Notes: generated by a model from the sequence alone, not told the origin. 64,000 bases of DNA from Gonocerus acuteangulatus (GCA_946811695.1 OX328124.1:32425648-32489647), one strand, 5' to 3'; positions 32,949 to 43,990 are shown, counted from the stretch's first letter. Made by a program: numbers and translations.

Positions 32949-32959
32949 CGATGTGTGTA

Positions 32960-34490
32960 TATTTTTTGAGTTGTGTCATATCTAGTATTATACCTGATAG
33001 CATCCAGGATTCAATTAATTATATTTTACCGTTGAAAAAGAAAAAAAAAATCTGTTATAATAAAGACAATAATTTTCAAATACAATTTCTCATTTTTTCC
33101 AAGTTTCTCCTCTTTTCTCTCAAAATCAGAGGGTGATAGAATTTTTCTGAGTTCAGATTCGGACTCAGCACACCTGAAAACATGAGAAACAGGCAAAATT
33201 GTTCAAGGGAGGGGAGAAAAGTTTTTTTTTGCAGAACAGTGTAATCAGTTGTCCTTTACTTTAACATTTAATTATTAACAAAGGCTTTCTCCGGCGATAG
33301 ATTTTAACCATAGACTAACAATTTTAGACAGGTGTTTGACAACGGCTATCTTATTTTATACGGGCCCCTGTCCAAAACATTGCCTAAAACTATTAATGGA
33401 ATAATTTAAATTTGAAATTTCTCTGAAAATAAGATTAAATATATTTGTAATCCAACGGAGTGAAAAATACTTTGCCTATTCTCCTCCTGGGATGGCTTAG
33501 TTGAGGCGCTCACGAAATGTAAATAATTAATCTAAAATTCTTCAGACGGAAGGTCATTTTTTTCTTACAGTTTTTCTGAATGCGCGCTATGATTTCTATC
33601 ATAATTCTTGATAATACGATGCACTCTATTGTTGTGTTGTCGTGTGTATTCATTTCCTGGATCTCAAAATAGTTCCTCTTGTCACTCCATTTTGATGCCA
33701 AGGAGTTTTTCACGTTTATATTTTATAGTGACCAAATCTTTTTTAATCCAAGATTAAAAGGCCTGGTGAAGATGATTGGGTCACTGTAAAATATAAATGT
33801 AAATAATTAAATTGCTCCTGAAAAGGCGTCTGTTTTCTTTTAATTATATGACCTGCCATTTTAAAATACATTACATATTTAATTAATTTAATTAACATGA
33901 TTTTCGGATTTGGATTTAGGATATTTTCGAGTGCTTTGTCTTTAAATCCCTGCTCTAAGTGAGTTTATGCTCGCTATTAAATGAATAAGTTCCACAAAAG
34001 CTCCCCTAATAAATCTTATCCTTCCCGGAGTTCTTCATTCTACTATTTTAGGGTTGTTCTCTTGTATCAAGCGCAGTTAATGACTGTCGTTAAAGTCATT
34101 TTATTCCTCATGGATAAAGAAACCATTTGGAATTTTATGACTCCTTTTACTCGACATCTTTGAAGGCTTACACGGGCTAATTATCAGAGCGATCTAATGA
34201 AGCTTGCTTCTATTTTTAATTGTTTAATTCTATTCTGTTTGAAATTTATTGGAGCTTTTGATTACATTCATACCGAAGAACTTAGAATAATTAGGAGGAT
34301 ATAACAAATTGTATATACAGTGATTTGCTGGATACTAATATTTATTAACAGTTCATGATTACCTCATATTGTTGTTTCTCTGTCCTTTTGAGTTTATATT
34401 CGTAACGGTTGAAGAATAATTCAACCTATGGACACCAGAGCTTCTAAAACAGGAGGACAACATAACCTCGATTTCCAAATGTTATGTTAA
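32960..34490. other. No recognised feature
   Basis: AT-rich sequence. Short frames only. Confidence 0.5.
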
Positions 34491-34494
34491 TACA

Positions 34495-34800
34495 TAGGTG
34501 AGGTGTGGTCGAACACTCGGCTAATATGAAGGGGTGGTCCTGAGTTCAGAACTTGGGCGCGCACCGAAGATTTTCTCTTCTAGTGTCGTCGTTTGAGGAT
34601 TGGATTTGGGGTCCCAGACCGTCCCTAGGCCCGCTCAGCCTTTAATTGATGTATTAATGGGTACCTACAAAGGAGAAAATCAGGCGGCCACAGCTTAGTA
34701 CTTATCACACTATCTTGCTAGAATGCTTTATGATCAAGAATCAGACACCTCTACAGTATCTGTGGCCCTCTGGGCCCATGTGGCTGTTACGGGACTGATA
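34495..34800 (+). mobile_element. tRNA-derived SINE (family D), degraded
   Basis: The head is decayed (GAGGTGTGGTCGAACACTCG), but the body matches 24008-24370: GATTTTCTCTTCTAGTGTCG, CCGTCCCTAGGCC, AAATCAGGCGGCC, CAGTATCTGTGGCCCTC and TGTTACGGGACTGA. No A-tail or TSD seen. Confidence 0.8.
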
Positions 34801-35660
34801 CGTTTGCACATTGGCTTCTAACTGCGAGATAGTTCTAGGTTTTTTTATTATTGCTAACTTTCATTAAATGCACTGGATTCCTGAACTCCTTAGTTTGTCT
34901 GAGGATAGGGAGATTTTTAAAGTATTAGGATGCCCGTGTAATTTTTGATAAAACGATTTAAATAATTGTTGAATACATGGAATATTTAAGTAAGTGTTTA
35001 TAGAGAGTCAAAGATTTATGTTTCTAAGGATTGAATTATGTAAGGAGTGTTCGTAAGTGGCAGACATTTAACTAACTCAGCCAAAATTTACCTTAGAACA
35101 GGTTTCCCTCTATGACACATATTTTACTTTATGCCTGTTAACGGACAATATTGTAGCGTACTAAGAAAAATAAGCGTATTAAAGAGAAAAATATTAATTT
35201 AGTTAAAAAGTAAAAATAAAAGAACAACATCCTTGTTACTTCGGCATGAGATATCGCGTGACGTTGAACTATTCCATTCCTTAGTAGAATTCAGCGGTAA
35301 TCTCGTTTCTTCTGGCCGACAAATGGAACGAGTGCACAATACGAACATTCTGCTGGACCATCGAGTAATGTTTTGGCCTTTATTTCTCTAGAATGTGATG
35401 GTGCTCCCATTTGCTTAAACTCTGCTATGGATATAATTCATTTGGAATGTTGGTTCGGAAAATCATCCTCATTGGATGGGAGTTACGCCCCTCCCATTCC
35501 ACTCATTGATTTTGCCTTCATTTCGTCCCCCCCCCCGCCATGTGCCATGCTCATAATTCTAGAGAAATTAGTACATTTGTTATATTAAGCGCGTTTCCTC
35601 CCTCCCTTTAGCGAGGAAGGCCCGATTTTGACGTCGACCATATGTCATGATCCGGAAGAC
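34801..35660. other. No recognised gene; one HINE-like end
   Basis: 35585-35620, read on the minus strand, ends GGGAGGGAGGAAACGCGCTT, a HINE-like terminus. The rest is unassigned. Confidence 0.4.
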
Positions 35661-36112
35661 GGATATTCAGGGTGTCCCGAATTTAAATGGCAAAACTTTA
35701 GGAGCGCATAGGGGACCGAAAAAAAACTAAGATAAAAAGTCATTCATAGATTTTTTTTTGGTTCTTTTTGGAGAAAATCGCAAAACAAGTTTTCATTTTT
35801 GTAATTATTTAATTACTTTTTTAATGGAAGCAGCTTTTCATTGCGAATTGTTATAAGAAACTAATCACTAAAATTGATATACTTTTTAAGTAATAAATGT
35901 TGCACTTTTTGAAAATGATGCGGGTAGCGATTATCACTTTTCCAAGTTATATTGTCGATGCGACATTCCTAATGCCGGTTTTGCTCTCCCGACACAGATA
36001 TGTCAATACTTGATGTTACCCATTACAATCCCTCATTGTTTTACATCCTTGCTTTCTTCTACCATTCCTAAATCAGTCTTCAGTCAGCTACTCAGATATT
36101 GAGCAATATCTT

Positions 36113-36300
36113 CAATAACTAGACGATAACATAAATAAATAAGGAGGAAGCGTTGATAGTCGGGGTTTCGGTCAATGTTCTTATTTAATAAAACACATTT
36201 TATGGTTAAAATGTATATTTATTACTGCCGACGTTTCGGCTTGCTATACAAGCCATCTTCAGGGCTATCGAGAAGATTAAGAGCTGTCCCGTTTCAAGAA
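36113..36300 (-). mobile_element. Penelope-like element (pLTR) fragment, minus strand
   Basis: Contains the hammerhead motif at 36227-36265, then AGTAATAAATATACATTTTA, ATAAAATGTGTTTTATTAAA and GACCGAAACCCCGAC. The same order is seen after the motif at 44618 and, partly, at 36472. No RT or GIY-YIG ORF remains. Confidence 0.55.
36227..36265 (-). ncRNA. Hammerhead-ribozyme-like motif (family A)
   Basis: On the minus strand: GCC, CTGAAGA, one extra T, stem II GGCTTG-TATAG-CAAGCC, GAAAC, GTC, GGC. GCC/GGC makes stem I; ACGT is a self-complementary mini stem III, so catalysis would need a dimer; predicted cleavage follows GTC. The single unpaired base between CTGAAGA and stem II departs from the textbook hammerhead. 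It is followed at +2 by AGTAATAAA. Confidence 0.6.
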
Positions 36301-36471
36301 AAGAACATTTCTGAAGACCCCATTTATTCAGGTCTTCATAAATAAATAAGTACAAAAATGAAAACTTATTCTGTTTCTTGTTTTGCGATTTTCTTCAAAA
36401 GGTCAACTCATAAAGTCAACTTTGAAATGTAGTCCCCAATGGTACGGAGCTAGTTACGTCTCTTCTCCATA

Positions 36472-36600
36472 GCCCTGAAGATAGCTTGTAACTGAATCCG
36501 AAACCTTGGCAATAAATACGACCCATTTTACTAATAAAATGTAGTTTTATTTAAACAAAAGACCGAACACCGATCATCTATCATCTATCTAAATAAAATG
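36472..36600 (+). ncRNA. Hammerhead-like motif (family A), decayed, with pLTR tail
   Basis: GCC, CTGAAGA, a mutated stem II, GAAAC, CTT, GGC (36472-36510), then AATAAATACG, AATAAAATGTAGTTTTATTT and AAAGACCGAACACCGATC. Stem I is kept; stem II and the cleavage triplet are damaged. Confidence 0.45.
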
Positions 36601-36620
36601 AATTCGTCATGGAAAAAGTG

Positions 36621-36647
36621 AAAAAGTCCGTCACGCAGGAGCTGCAT

Positions 36648-36650
<3 letters not shown>
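36621..36650 (-). repeat. Solo TIR of the 29941-30628 family
   Basis: AAAAAGTCCGTCACGCAGGA followed by GCTGCATAAC, identical to the right TIR at 30600-30628. HINE copy B starts immediately after it, so one element was cut by the other or by a deletion. Confidence 0.8.
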
Positions 36651-37201
<551 letters not shown>

Positions 37202-37322
37202 GAGATATGTAATTAAATCGCATGTGAATATATTTTATTTATTTATTAGTTTTTAACGTCCATTTATAATTACAAATTTTAGGACAGCTATCTATAGGTT
37301 ACCACCCTTTTCTAGCCAGGAT

Positions 37323-37705
37323 TGTGGATTTTCCCCTTATATTATTTTAGACATAAAAATTAAATAGGTAAAGGTAATTTAGAATAGTCATAAAAGCCAT
37401 AGCTTATTGGATACTTTTATTGCTTTAATTAAAAGTAATAAACAGGGGGGGGGGTCTCCCGTGGTCTAGTGGCTATCGCGCTGGATTCATAAGCGGGAGA
37501 TGGTGGGTTCGATTCCCACCTCCGGCAGGAATTTTCTCATCTCAGGTTTCGCCGGGAAAATTCCTCGCTGCACCCTGGTTGTCGGCGCTAATGACCTAGA
37601 TGTAGATGCGCCAAAAAAAAAAAAAAAAAAAAATTACTTTAATTGTAAAATGTATTTTGTTAGTTTATATTTTTTGACAATAAAATTCTTTTTAACTTTC
37701 AACTT
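37323..37705 (+). mobile_element. Insertion within SINE A, itself carrying SINE B
   Basis: A 383-bp segment bounded by a 10-bp TSD of the host SINE. It starts TGTGGATTTTCCCC and ends CAACTT, includes AATAAAATTC near the end, and contains the tRNA-like SINE at 37453-37635. The identity of the outer insert is unknown. Confidence 0.75.
37453..37635 (+). mobile_element. tRNA-derived SINE (family B)
   Basis: TCCCGTGGTCTAGTGGCTAT is a clean box A region, the anticodon loop reads TTCATAA, and GGGTTCGATTCCCACC is a perfect box B: a well-folded tRNA-like head of ~73 bases. The body reads GGAATTTTCTCATCTCAGG, then GCTGCACCCTGGTTGTCGGC, GCTAATGACC and GATGCGCC, then ~20 A. The ending GGCGCTAATGACC...GATGCGCC is shared with the 5S SINE at 57227. 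Head quality is high enough that tRNA predictors may call it. Confidence 0.88.
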
Positions 37706-37843
37706 TAGCCAGGATAGGGCTGATGCCTTTTCTTTTTTCTAAAGAAAAGCCATCACCTCTAGTGGGAATCGAACCCACAACCCTTTAGCACGGAGTGTGA
37801 ATATATTTTACAAATGAAGAAATTTATTAAAAAATAATTAGAC

Positions 37844-38040
37844 TCAATAGTAATCTACAAAATTTATTTTATGAAGAAATGAGAATCTGTAAATTTGGTT
37901 CTTCTGATGCATTTCACACGAGGAAAAAGTCGATTTATTACCAAAAAAAAATGGATTTGCTCTGTTTTGAACTATGATTTTCCGGTTTGAACAGTCCACT
38001 TCCTCTAAGACACGGAAGTTGATTTCACCACCATTCTTTA
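37844..38040. other. No recognised feature
   Basis: AT-rich; a 92-codon minus-strand frame shows no motif. Confidence 0.4.
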
Positions 38041-38470
38041 GAAAGGGTATGGGCAACCTTTGACATTTAGTGGGCCAAACATTAATGTTAAAATACGTTC
38101 GCGGGCCGCGTAAATGGTTCAAAGTAAAATAACGTCGGATTTTAAAGTATTCTTCATAATGTTTAGCGATAGATATCAGACATGAAATAATTCGACAATG
38201 ATATTATAATACAATTTATTAAGATAACAAAATTAAATGAAAAAAAAATAGGTACTACATGATAATTAAATCGTAAAATTCGGAATTATTACAAACTACG
38301 AAAGTTAAATAGCAACAAGATTCCTTAGGAGCAAGCGAAAAATCCGGAATCACTCGATCTTCCTCATTTGGAGTGAGTGTGAGGAAGTAGTGTAATATTT
38401 TTTTTTAATTGGTTGTCTCGCGGGCCGGATCAAATCTTACAGCGCGCCGGATGCGTTGTTGTCCACAGAA
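38041..38470. mobile_element. hAT-like MITE (GGGCAACC...GGGCC ends)
   Basis: Left side has GGGTATGGGCAACCTTTGAC, GTGGGCC and CGCGGGCCGCG; the right side read inverted has GTGGACAACAACGCATCCGG, CGCGCTG and CCGGCCCGCGAGA. Such 'GGGCAAC ... CGGGCC' ends are typical of many hAT-derived repeats. No ORF; TSD not resolved. Confidence 0.5.
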
Positions 38471-38517
38471 GCTTTAGTACAAAAAGCATTTACCTATAAA
38501 GACATTATAAGATTATG

Positions 38518-38539
38518 AAAAAAAAAAAAAAAAAAAAAT
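38518..38539. repeat. Poly(A) run
   Basis: About 22 A residues without an attached recognisable retroelement. Confidence 0.85.
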
Positions 38540-38730
38540 GATGTATCATCACTTTGAGGGGGTGGTTTTGGATACCCGGCATACTATTTACCCAAAAAAT
38601 ACGCGAGAAAATAACATATAATGCTACAAATTAAAAATAAATATTTTTCTCAGCATGGCTTCCTTCAATCTCATTTGAGGGTATTATTAGACATTAAAGG
38701 AATTTTGTAGAGATATCCTAGTTTGTGGAT

Positions 38731-38825
38731 GTGTGTATGTATATGTGAGTATGTGTGTGTGTGTGTAGTCGTATGTATATAAATGTATATGTATCCTTGT
38801 GTGTTTGTGTATGTATGTGTGTATA

Positions 38826-38878
<53 letters not shown>

Positions 38879-38900
38879 ATATGTGGATATATATGCACAT
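38731..38900. repeat. Compound GT/TA microsatellite
   Basis: Degenerate GT- and GTAT-rich runs around a pure TA tract (38828-38860) and a GT tract (38861-38878). Open frames across it are repeat artefacts. Confidence 0.9.
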
Positions 38901-39221
38901 ATATGGTATTATAGCTATAGTAATAATACAATATAAAGTTATATTATTTTAAAAACTTCATTTAGACACCTTAGTTTATGAATTTGTAATTATTTACTTT
39001 AAAATTGTAATCTATAACATTATGTTCCAATTTTTACTACTACCGTTTGCTTCATATATTCTAACTATTAATTATAACATTATGTTCAAATCTATACTTT
39101 CACCGTTTGCTTTATAAATTCTAACTATTAATTAGACTAATTACTGTCCAACAACAGTCAAACAATGTTAATTGTTATTAAGGAGTCAAACAATATTAAT
39201 GCATGTTTTTATTTGTTGTTA

Positions 39222-39261
39222 GCACCTGATGATGGCACATTTGTGTTGAAAGGCCTAGTGC
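39222..39261 (+). ncRNA. Hammerhead-ribozyme-like motif, best-preserved
   Basis: GCAC (39222-39225), CTGATGA (39226-39232), one extra T, stem II GGCACA-TT-TGTGTT, GAA, AGGCCT (39251-39256), A, GTGC (39258-39261). GCAC/GTGC gives a 4-bp stem I; AGGCCT is fully self-complementary, so stem III could form between two RNA copies; predicted cleavage is after the A at 39257 (UA, an allowed UH site). AAAATAAAG follows at once. Hammerheads with tiny stem III are known in Penelope-like elements and retrozymes. Activity is untested. Confidence 0.65.
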
Positions 39262-39591
39262 AAAATAAAGAAAATTTGTGGGAAGACTGAATTTTGTTTC
39301 ACCCTCTGGAATATCCTAGTTTATTATTCACTGAAATTAATTTAAATTATCAACTAGTTTAGTACATCCGTATTTATTTATTTCTAATTTTATTTTTTTA
39401 CATTCACTATTAAATTTGGCTGTTATGTCAGTATTAATTCAGTAATTTTCATCTCTACATTTATAGACCAACTATTTATTGTGTCAAACTAAAAGTTCTA
39501 TGAGTGTCTCAATTTATTTTTGTTCTGTTGTTTCCTTTTGTATGTTTAAAGTTTAATACTTATTTTGATGACTAGATGAAGGGTATTAATT

Positions 39592-40267
39592 AATAATACC
39601 AACCAAGGTGAGGAATAACCCTTCAAAGCTCCAAAAATTACTTTTATTTTAACATCAGAACGTTTCGGACTATTCGTCCATCTTCAGGAGATCTAAAATA
39701 GTATATTAATTATTAAATACTGCAGAAAACACGCTTTATAATTACCATTAACCAAGATATTACATCATCTAAAACCTATTACTAAATTTTATTTCCTTAA
39801 TTTTAAACTCACCATGTCCTGTCAAAAATTAAAGATACATTTAAAACGTCATAAAATCAATAAAAATGATTCCTAAAAGGAACCAAGTCAAATTACACAT
39901 CAAGATCAATTAAAAACATTCATTATCTCACAGCCATATTAGAAGACCTTATCAACATACTTAGGCCTTTTATATTTTGTATAACTAAAATTGCATTAAA
40001 ACATTAAATTTCAATTGATTAAAATGTAAAATAATTTATGTATGACATATCACAGATATTTTGATTAATCATTACTTAACATTATTTTTATTAAAATATT
40101 TAATATAAAATACACTTAGGTATGCAACCAAGATATTTAAACTATGAAAGGAATCTATTACAATGTCATCAGAAATTAATTTTATTTAATATGTCAACAT
40201 AATGATGTTAAAATAAAAGTAATTTTTGGAGCTTTGAAGGGATATTCCTCACCTTGGTTGGTATTAT
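39592..40267. mobile_element. TIR/inverted-pLTR element, ~676 bp, with hammerhead-like motif
   Basis: About 62 bases at 39592-39656 recur inverted at 40203-40267 (GGTATTATT, AACCAAGGTGAGGAATA, CTCCAAAAATTACTTTTATT). Directly inside the left arm, on the minus strand, is a hammerhead-like motif whose 3' flank TTAAAATAAAAG is part of the arm. Inverted flanking repeats plus a ribozyme motif fit a Penelope-like relic with inverted pLTRs; a DNA-transposon MITE is the alternative. No ORF inside. Confidence 0.7.
39653..39693 (-). ncRNA. Hammerhead-like motif at inverted-arm boundary
   Basis: Minus strand: CTGAAGA, one extra T, stem II GGAC-GAATA-GTCC, GAAACGTT, CTGATG. Stem II is intact and ACGT is self-complementary; stem I is weak (only ATC/GAT after two mismatches). 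Confidence 0.5.
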
Positions 40268-40301
40268 ATATAATGTTTAATACTTATACATACTCATCTT
40301 A

Positions 40302-40521
40302 CATGGGTGTATATAAGGGGGGGTGCGTTTTGATTTCATCGATGTGTCATAAAAACCACAAAAATAAATTACATAAGATCACTGAGAAAAAGTATTTTTT
40401 TGGGGTGTAATAGCGTTTTAATTGGCTAAATATTCCAGGTTCTCTAGGTTTTTAGTATTCCATACCCCCAAATCTCCGGTGCTCCCAGACCCCCTCAAAT
40501 TATTTCCTATATACGCCCCTG
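40302..40521. mobile_element. hAT-like MITE, 220 bp, 8-bp TSD
   Basis: Left end CATGGGTGTATATAAGGGGG and right end (inverted) CAGGGGCGTATATAGGAAAT are imperfect TIRs of the CAGGGG type. TCATCTTA (40294-40301) and TTATCTTA (40522-40529) make an 8-bp TSD with one mismatch, as expected for hAT. A truncated copy lies at 12108-12235. Confidence 0.8.
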
Positions 40522-40529
40522 TTATCTTA

Positions 40530-41755
40530 ATATAATTTAAGGCTTCATGATCACCTCCTCGGCGGACTATCTCCATCTATTTATTAAAGGAGTGTTAATG
40601 AGTGTATGCCGGGATCCGTAATCATTAAATAATTATTTTTTTTAATTTGAATTAATTAGTTGATTTAATTAATCAATTGTTAGCCTTTATATAAGTGAAT
40701 AATAACTGTGTTTCTATGAATGTGAGGCGAAACATCTGCGGTTTCTGTTCTTCTTTTGTGGATTGGCCTTAGAGCACATTTGATAAGCAATCATTATTTC
40801 TTTTTTTGAAAGGCTTTTTGAAGAGCAAGACTATCCTTGACTGGTCATGAGTAGGGCTCTCTGTTCCAACATCTGTCGGAGATAAAAAAAGAAAACATCC
40901 CGAAAGAATGTAGATAAAGGATGTTTGAAAAGGATAGTGATGGAGAGGAAACGAAACTAAATAATTTAAGGCGATAAGAATAGAAAGCCGAAAAGGATCG
41001 ACCCGACACTCATTAATGTAGAGGATACCAGGAGGGGGCCTACTCCTAAAGCCATAGGATAAATATAGGCTAGAATCAATGTAAAAACTGTTGTAGAATA
41101 TGTAAATATTATACTACATTCGATTCAATCCGTCAAAAGCTCGTCCAAGAATATTCACTCTGGTTTATTGTAATTATATCAAGCTTAAAGTAACACAGAG
41201 GGCATGGTTAGTCCTGTGGTTATATATGTGGGTGTGTGCGTTTGAATGTAGGGATTGTGATGCAACTTATATTAAAGAATCCAAGCAAATATGAAAGAAA
41301 AGATTTTTACAATACATGAAAAGTATAGAGGACCAGAGCCTAATACAAACACCTTTATCAAATCATGCAACTAAGAATGAACATAATTTTAAATTTGACG
41401 ATGTAAAAACTTTGGATAAAGAAATAAACATATCAAAAAGAAAAGTGAAAGAAAACTTATGTATTTGAGAAGATTCTAGAGCTATAAATACAAAAAAAAA
41501 AAGACATCAAACATCTTAGGGGAGTATTCCATAGTTTAATACAAAATTAGTGGGATGCACGATAGCGAAATAGGAAAAAGAAGGGATAGATAAGGGAGAA
41601 CAATAATACTTTCTTATCGGTATTGCCCTATGCTAGTACTGACTGATTCTCTTTTGTACGAGACCAGCCATGGCTGGTGATTGTTCCCTCAAGATTTAAA
41701 AAAAAAAACAACTTATAATTTATTTTTTGTTTGTTTTTGGACTAATTTAGAAAGA
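40530..41755. other. No recognised feature
   Basis: AT-rich, purine-rich from 40860 to 41000. No motif-bearing ORF. Confidence 0.5.
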
Positions 41756-41757
41756 TT

Positions 41758-41900
41758 TTTCTGTGAAGAGGCGCCCATTTTGCCTGAAACTAGTCGACAT
41801 AAATAAATTGGTTTAAATGAAGTTTTGAGCAATTTTGTGATCGATAAGACTTTTATTAAAAGAAGAGGATATGTGCGCGCGCGTGTGTGTGTGTGATTAA
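41758..41900 (+). ncRNA. Hammerhead-like motif, variant family B, with tail
   Basis: CTGTGAAGAGGC, a loop, GCC, TGAAACTAGTCGACATAAAT. Matches the minus-strand copy at 31816-31935 through ACTAGTCGACAT, the AATAAAWTG block, GTTTTGAGCAATTTT and TTTTATTAAAAGAAGA, and is likewise followed by a microsatellite (GC/GT, 41876-41895). Confidence 0.35.
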
Positions 41901-42489
41901 TTATGTCTGTAAATTTATGTTATTCAACTTCAGAATTTCCTATAATAGCTTTTTCTTGAAGCATAATTCTTTTAACTGTCCATTAAGATAAAAAAAATGC
42001 TCAAATATTTTTGCTTAGATAAGATTAAGATATTTTTCCTTGTCTTAGTATAAACGATTGTTTTTAAATTAATAACCCCATTCTAATCTCTATTTCTTTT
42101 CTAGTTTCTCTTTGGCGATCTTTAAAATGTTGTCCCCTAATTTCAAAGAACCATAATTTTGAATGTACCTAGAGTGCTGATAACGGTATTCAATATCAAT
42201 CACTCCGTTTTCAATATTATTATTTCTGATAAATTACACATGTGGTTTTCAAAATTGTTTACGCATATTATAAACCAGGAACGAAGACCAAACCAAGAAA
42301 TTAATAAGAAGAAAAGGAATGTTTTGGATTCAGCTATGAGAAACTGTAAGATTATCGAAAAAATATTTAGAACCTTTTGGAAAAAAAAAAAATAAATATG
42401 CATATTGTGTAACAGTTTTTGATAACAAATTAAACAGTAGTTTCTTACACAGCAGTGCCTCTGGAGGTGGTCGTAACAAAGGCCCACCT
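41901..42489. other. No recognised feature
   Basis: Open frames on both strands at 42159-42487 show no motif and are not called. Confidence 0.4.
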
Positions 42490-42604
42490 CACGGACCTTG
42501 ACGGAAGTAATTTTCGGTATCTAGTTGTTAGTATCAATGATGATTTGAAGAAATTTTTCAAAAATACTTTACTGAGTGCAATCTCATTAGCATTTAAGTG
42601 CCAA
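42490..42604 (+). repeat. HINE-like 3' segment (copy E)
   Basis: TAATTTTCGGTATCTAGTTG, GATTTGAAGAAATTTTTCAA and AGTGCAATCTCATTAGCA align with the 3' part of copies A-C. The terminal hairpin is eroded (TTAAGTGCCAATAG). Confidence 0.65.
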
Positions 42605-43039
42605 TAGTTGGGGATTGGACTATGTAAGAAACATGTTTATTTAATCCTCAATTGTAAGATCAAGGGCATCATGATATTTAAAAACAATACTACAGAGGAA
42701 AATAAAAATTATTTTTTATTAGTTCCAACGTTTCGGATTGACTTAGTAAGCTCTTTGATGACTACTGTAGCCCGTTCAGATAGAATGAATAGTTCTAATC
42801 TTGCATGCGCCAAATTTTGAGGAATATATTCCCGATGGTTCGAACTATGGGTTTTGTACTGTTATTGGTTAATGTAAGTACATTTCTCAAGAATGTGGCA
42901 TAAATACCTTTTCGAAGAATTTTTCGAGGTTTTCTGTTTGCAATTATGTTTTCTATAAGTTAAATCATTCTTGGCATACTTCCTTAACTGCCCGTTAGAT
43001 AGGAGCTCTCTGATTCCTTGGTTCGCTCACTTGAAGCAC

Positions 43040-43330
43040 TCCTTCCTTCCGAAGTGAAACCTATGTGTCGTTACAATGCCTCGACAGAGAGGAAGATGGC
43101 CGGTAGAATGCCCCCAAATATGGCGACACCTGTCCCCTCCCTAACCATAGAAGCGAGATAATTATCTGACCAGGACCGCTGAGAGGGAGACCAAGAGCCC
43201 AGCATCCAGCCCTACGTGCCTATATATAACCCGAAGCTACCTCGACTTTCTTCTCTTGTAAACGTATTCGATTCTAGGATTCGGAAGCTACGGGCAAGCC
43301 AGCACTATATTATCGAGAGTTTCTTCCCAT
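43040..43330 (+). promoter_or_regulatory. GC-richer segment with TATA box, LTR-like
   Basis: Higher GC than its surroundings, with TATATATAACCC at 43221-43232 followed by a pyrimidine-rich stretch. This resembles the U3/R part of an LTR or a pol II promoter, but no LTR ends, partner LTR or downstream gene were found. Confidence 0.25.
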
Positions 43331-43381
43331 ATACCGACCGATGGAAGTAAGCGATAAGTTAATCGTTAAAAATCACGTATC

Positions 43382-43990
43382 ATGGACGATGTTGGCATGG
43401 TTTACAAAAATGATGAAAACCACTCATTGGAAATAATAACTAAACAACCGTCTATTTTTCTTACTTTCCTCGAACCTCCTAATTCTATAATGACAGTAGA
43501 AAAATGGGAGAAAGACTGGACTGACTCAAATAAATCCTACAGCCTACACAAATATATTCCTCACATTACAAACACCAACTACAACTCTATCAAAAGTTCA
43601 CATGATAAATTCACACAATTCCTTACAGAACATGGACCGACCGGACAATATGTGACAAGATTTAAGATACAGAATGACGATAAGTGTAAATGTGATGGAC
43701 GGACTACACAAACTTTTACCCACATCTTATATTCATGTACACTATTCGACAAAAACAGACTACAATTAATAAAATCTATAATATTAAAAGGTGGCAATTG
43801 GCCAGAACAACCAAATATTTGATAAATATAATAATGAATTTTCGAAACTTAACAAAAATATATACATTGATATAGAAAATTACAATTACAATTTATGTTT
43901 TGATTTGAACAATAACGAGTGTATCTCAATATATCTGCACTTGCATATCCCTCCGGCTCAACAGAAACCCCAACATCGGTTGAAATAGAA
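43382..43990 (+). pseudogene. LINE ORF2 C-terminal fragment (R1-like) with frameshift
   Basis: The frame 43382-43822 has WEKDWTDSNKSYSLHKYIP, FTQFLTEHGPTGQYVTRFKI and a CKCDGRTTQTFTHILYSC knuckle, the usual end of R1-type ORF2 proteins (gHG.fg.YL.RF....C.C...T..H.l..C). The first frame stops at 43822, while the overlapping frame continues as IFDKYNNEFSKLNKNIYI to about 43988, suggesting a one-base indel near 43810. No RT or endonuclease remains and no TSD was found. It is not a host gene. Confidence 0.75.

Larger units (their letters stand above)
35668..36440. repeat. Inverted repeat starting with CAGGGTGTCCC, with nested insert
   Basis: CAGGGTGTCCCGAATTTAAA opens at 35669. A segment near 35775-35808 (GAAAATCGCAAAACAAG, TTTTCATTTTTGTA) recurs inverted at 36349-36401. 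Between the arms lies a Penelope-like fragment with a hammerhead motif on the minus strand. Confidence 0.6.
37248..37800 (-). mobile_element. tRNA-derived SINE (family A) split by a 383-bp insert
   Basis: The tail and shared domain lie at 37248-37322 and the body/head at 37706-37800 (minus strand). TAGCCAGGAT is duplicated at 37313-37322 and 37706-37715, so 37323-37705 is a later insertion. The head side ends shortly after box B. Confidence 0.85.

Noticed and set aside
37453..37526. Functional tRNA gene
   Set aside because: The head folds like a tRNA with a CAT anticodon, but it is followed by a SINE body and A-tail, is related to the copy at 46541, and has no T-run terminator directly after the head.
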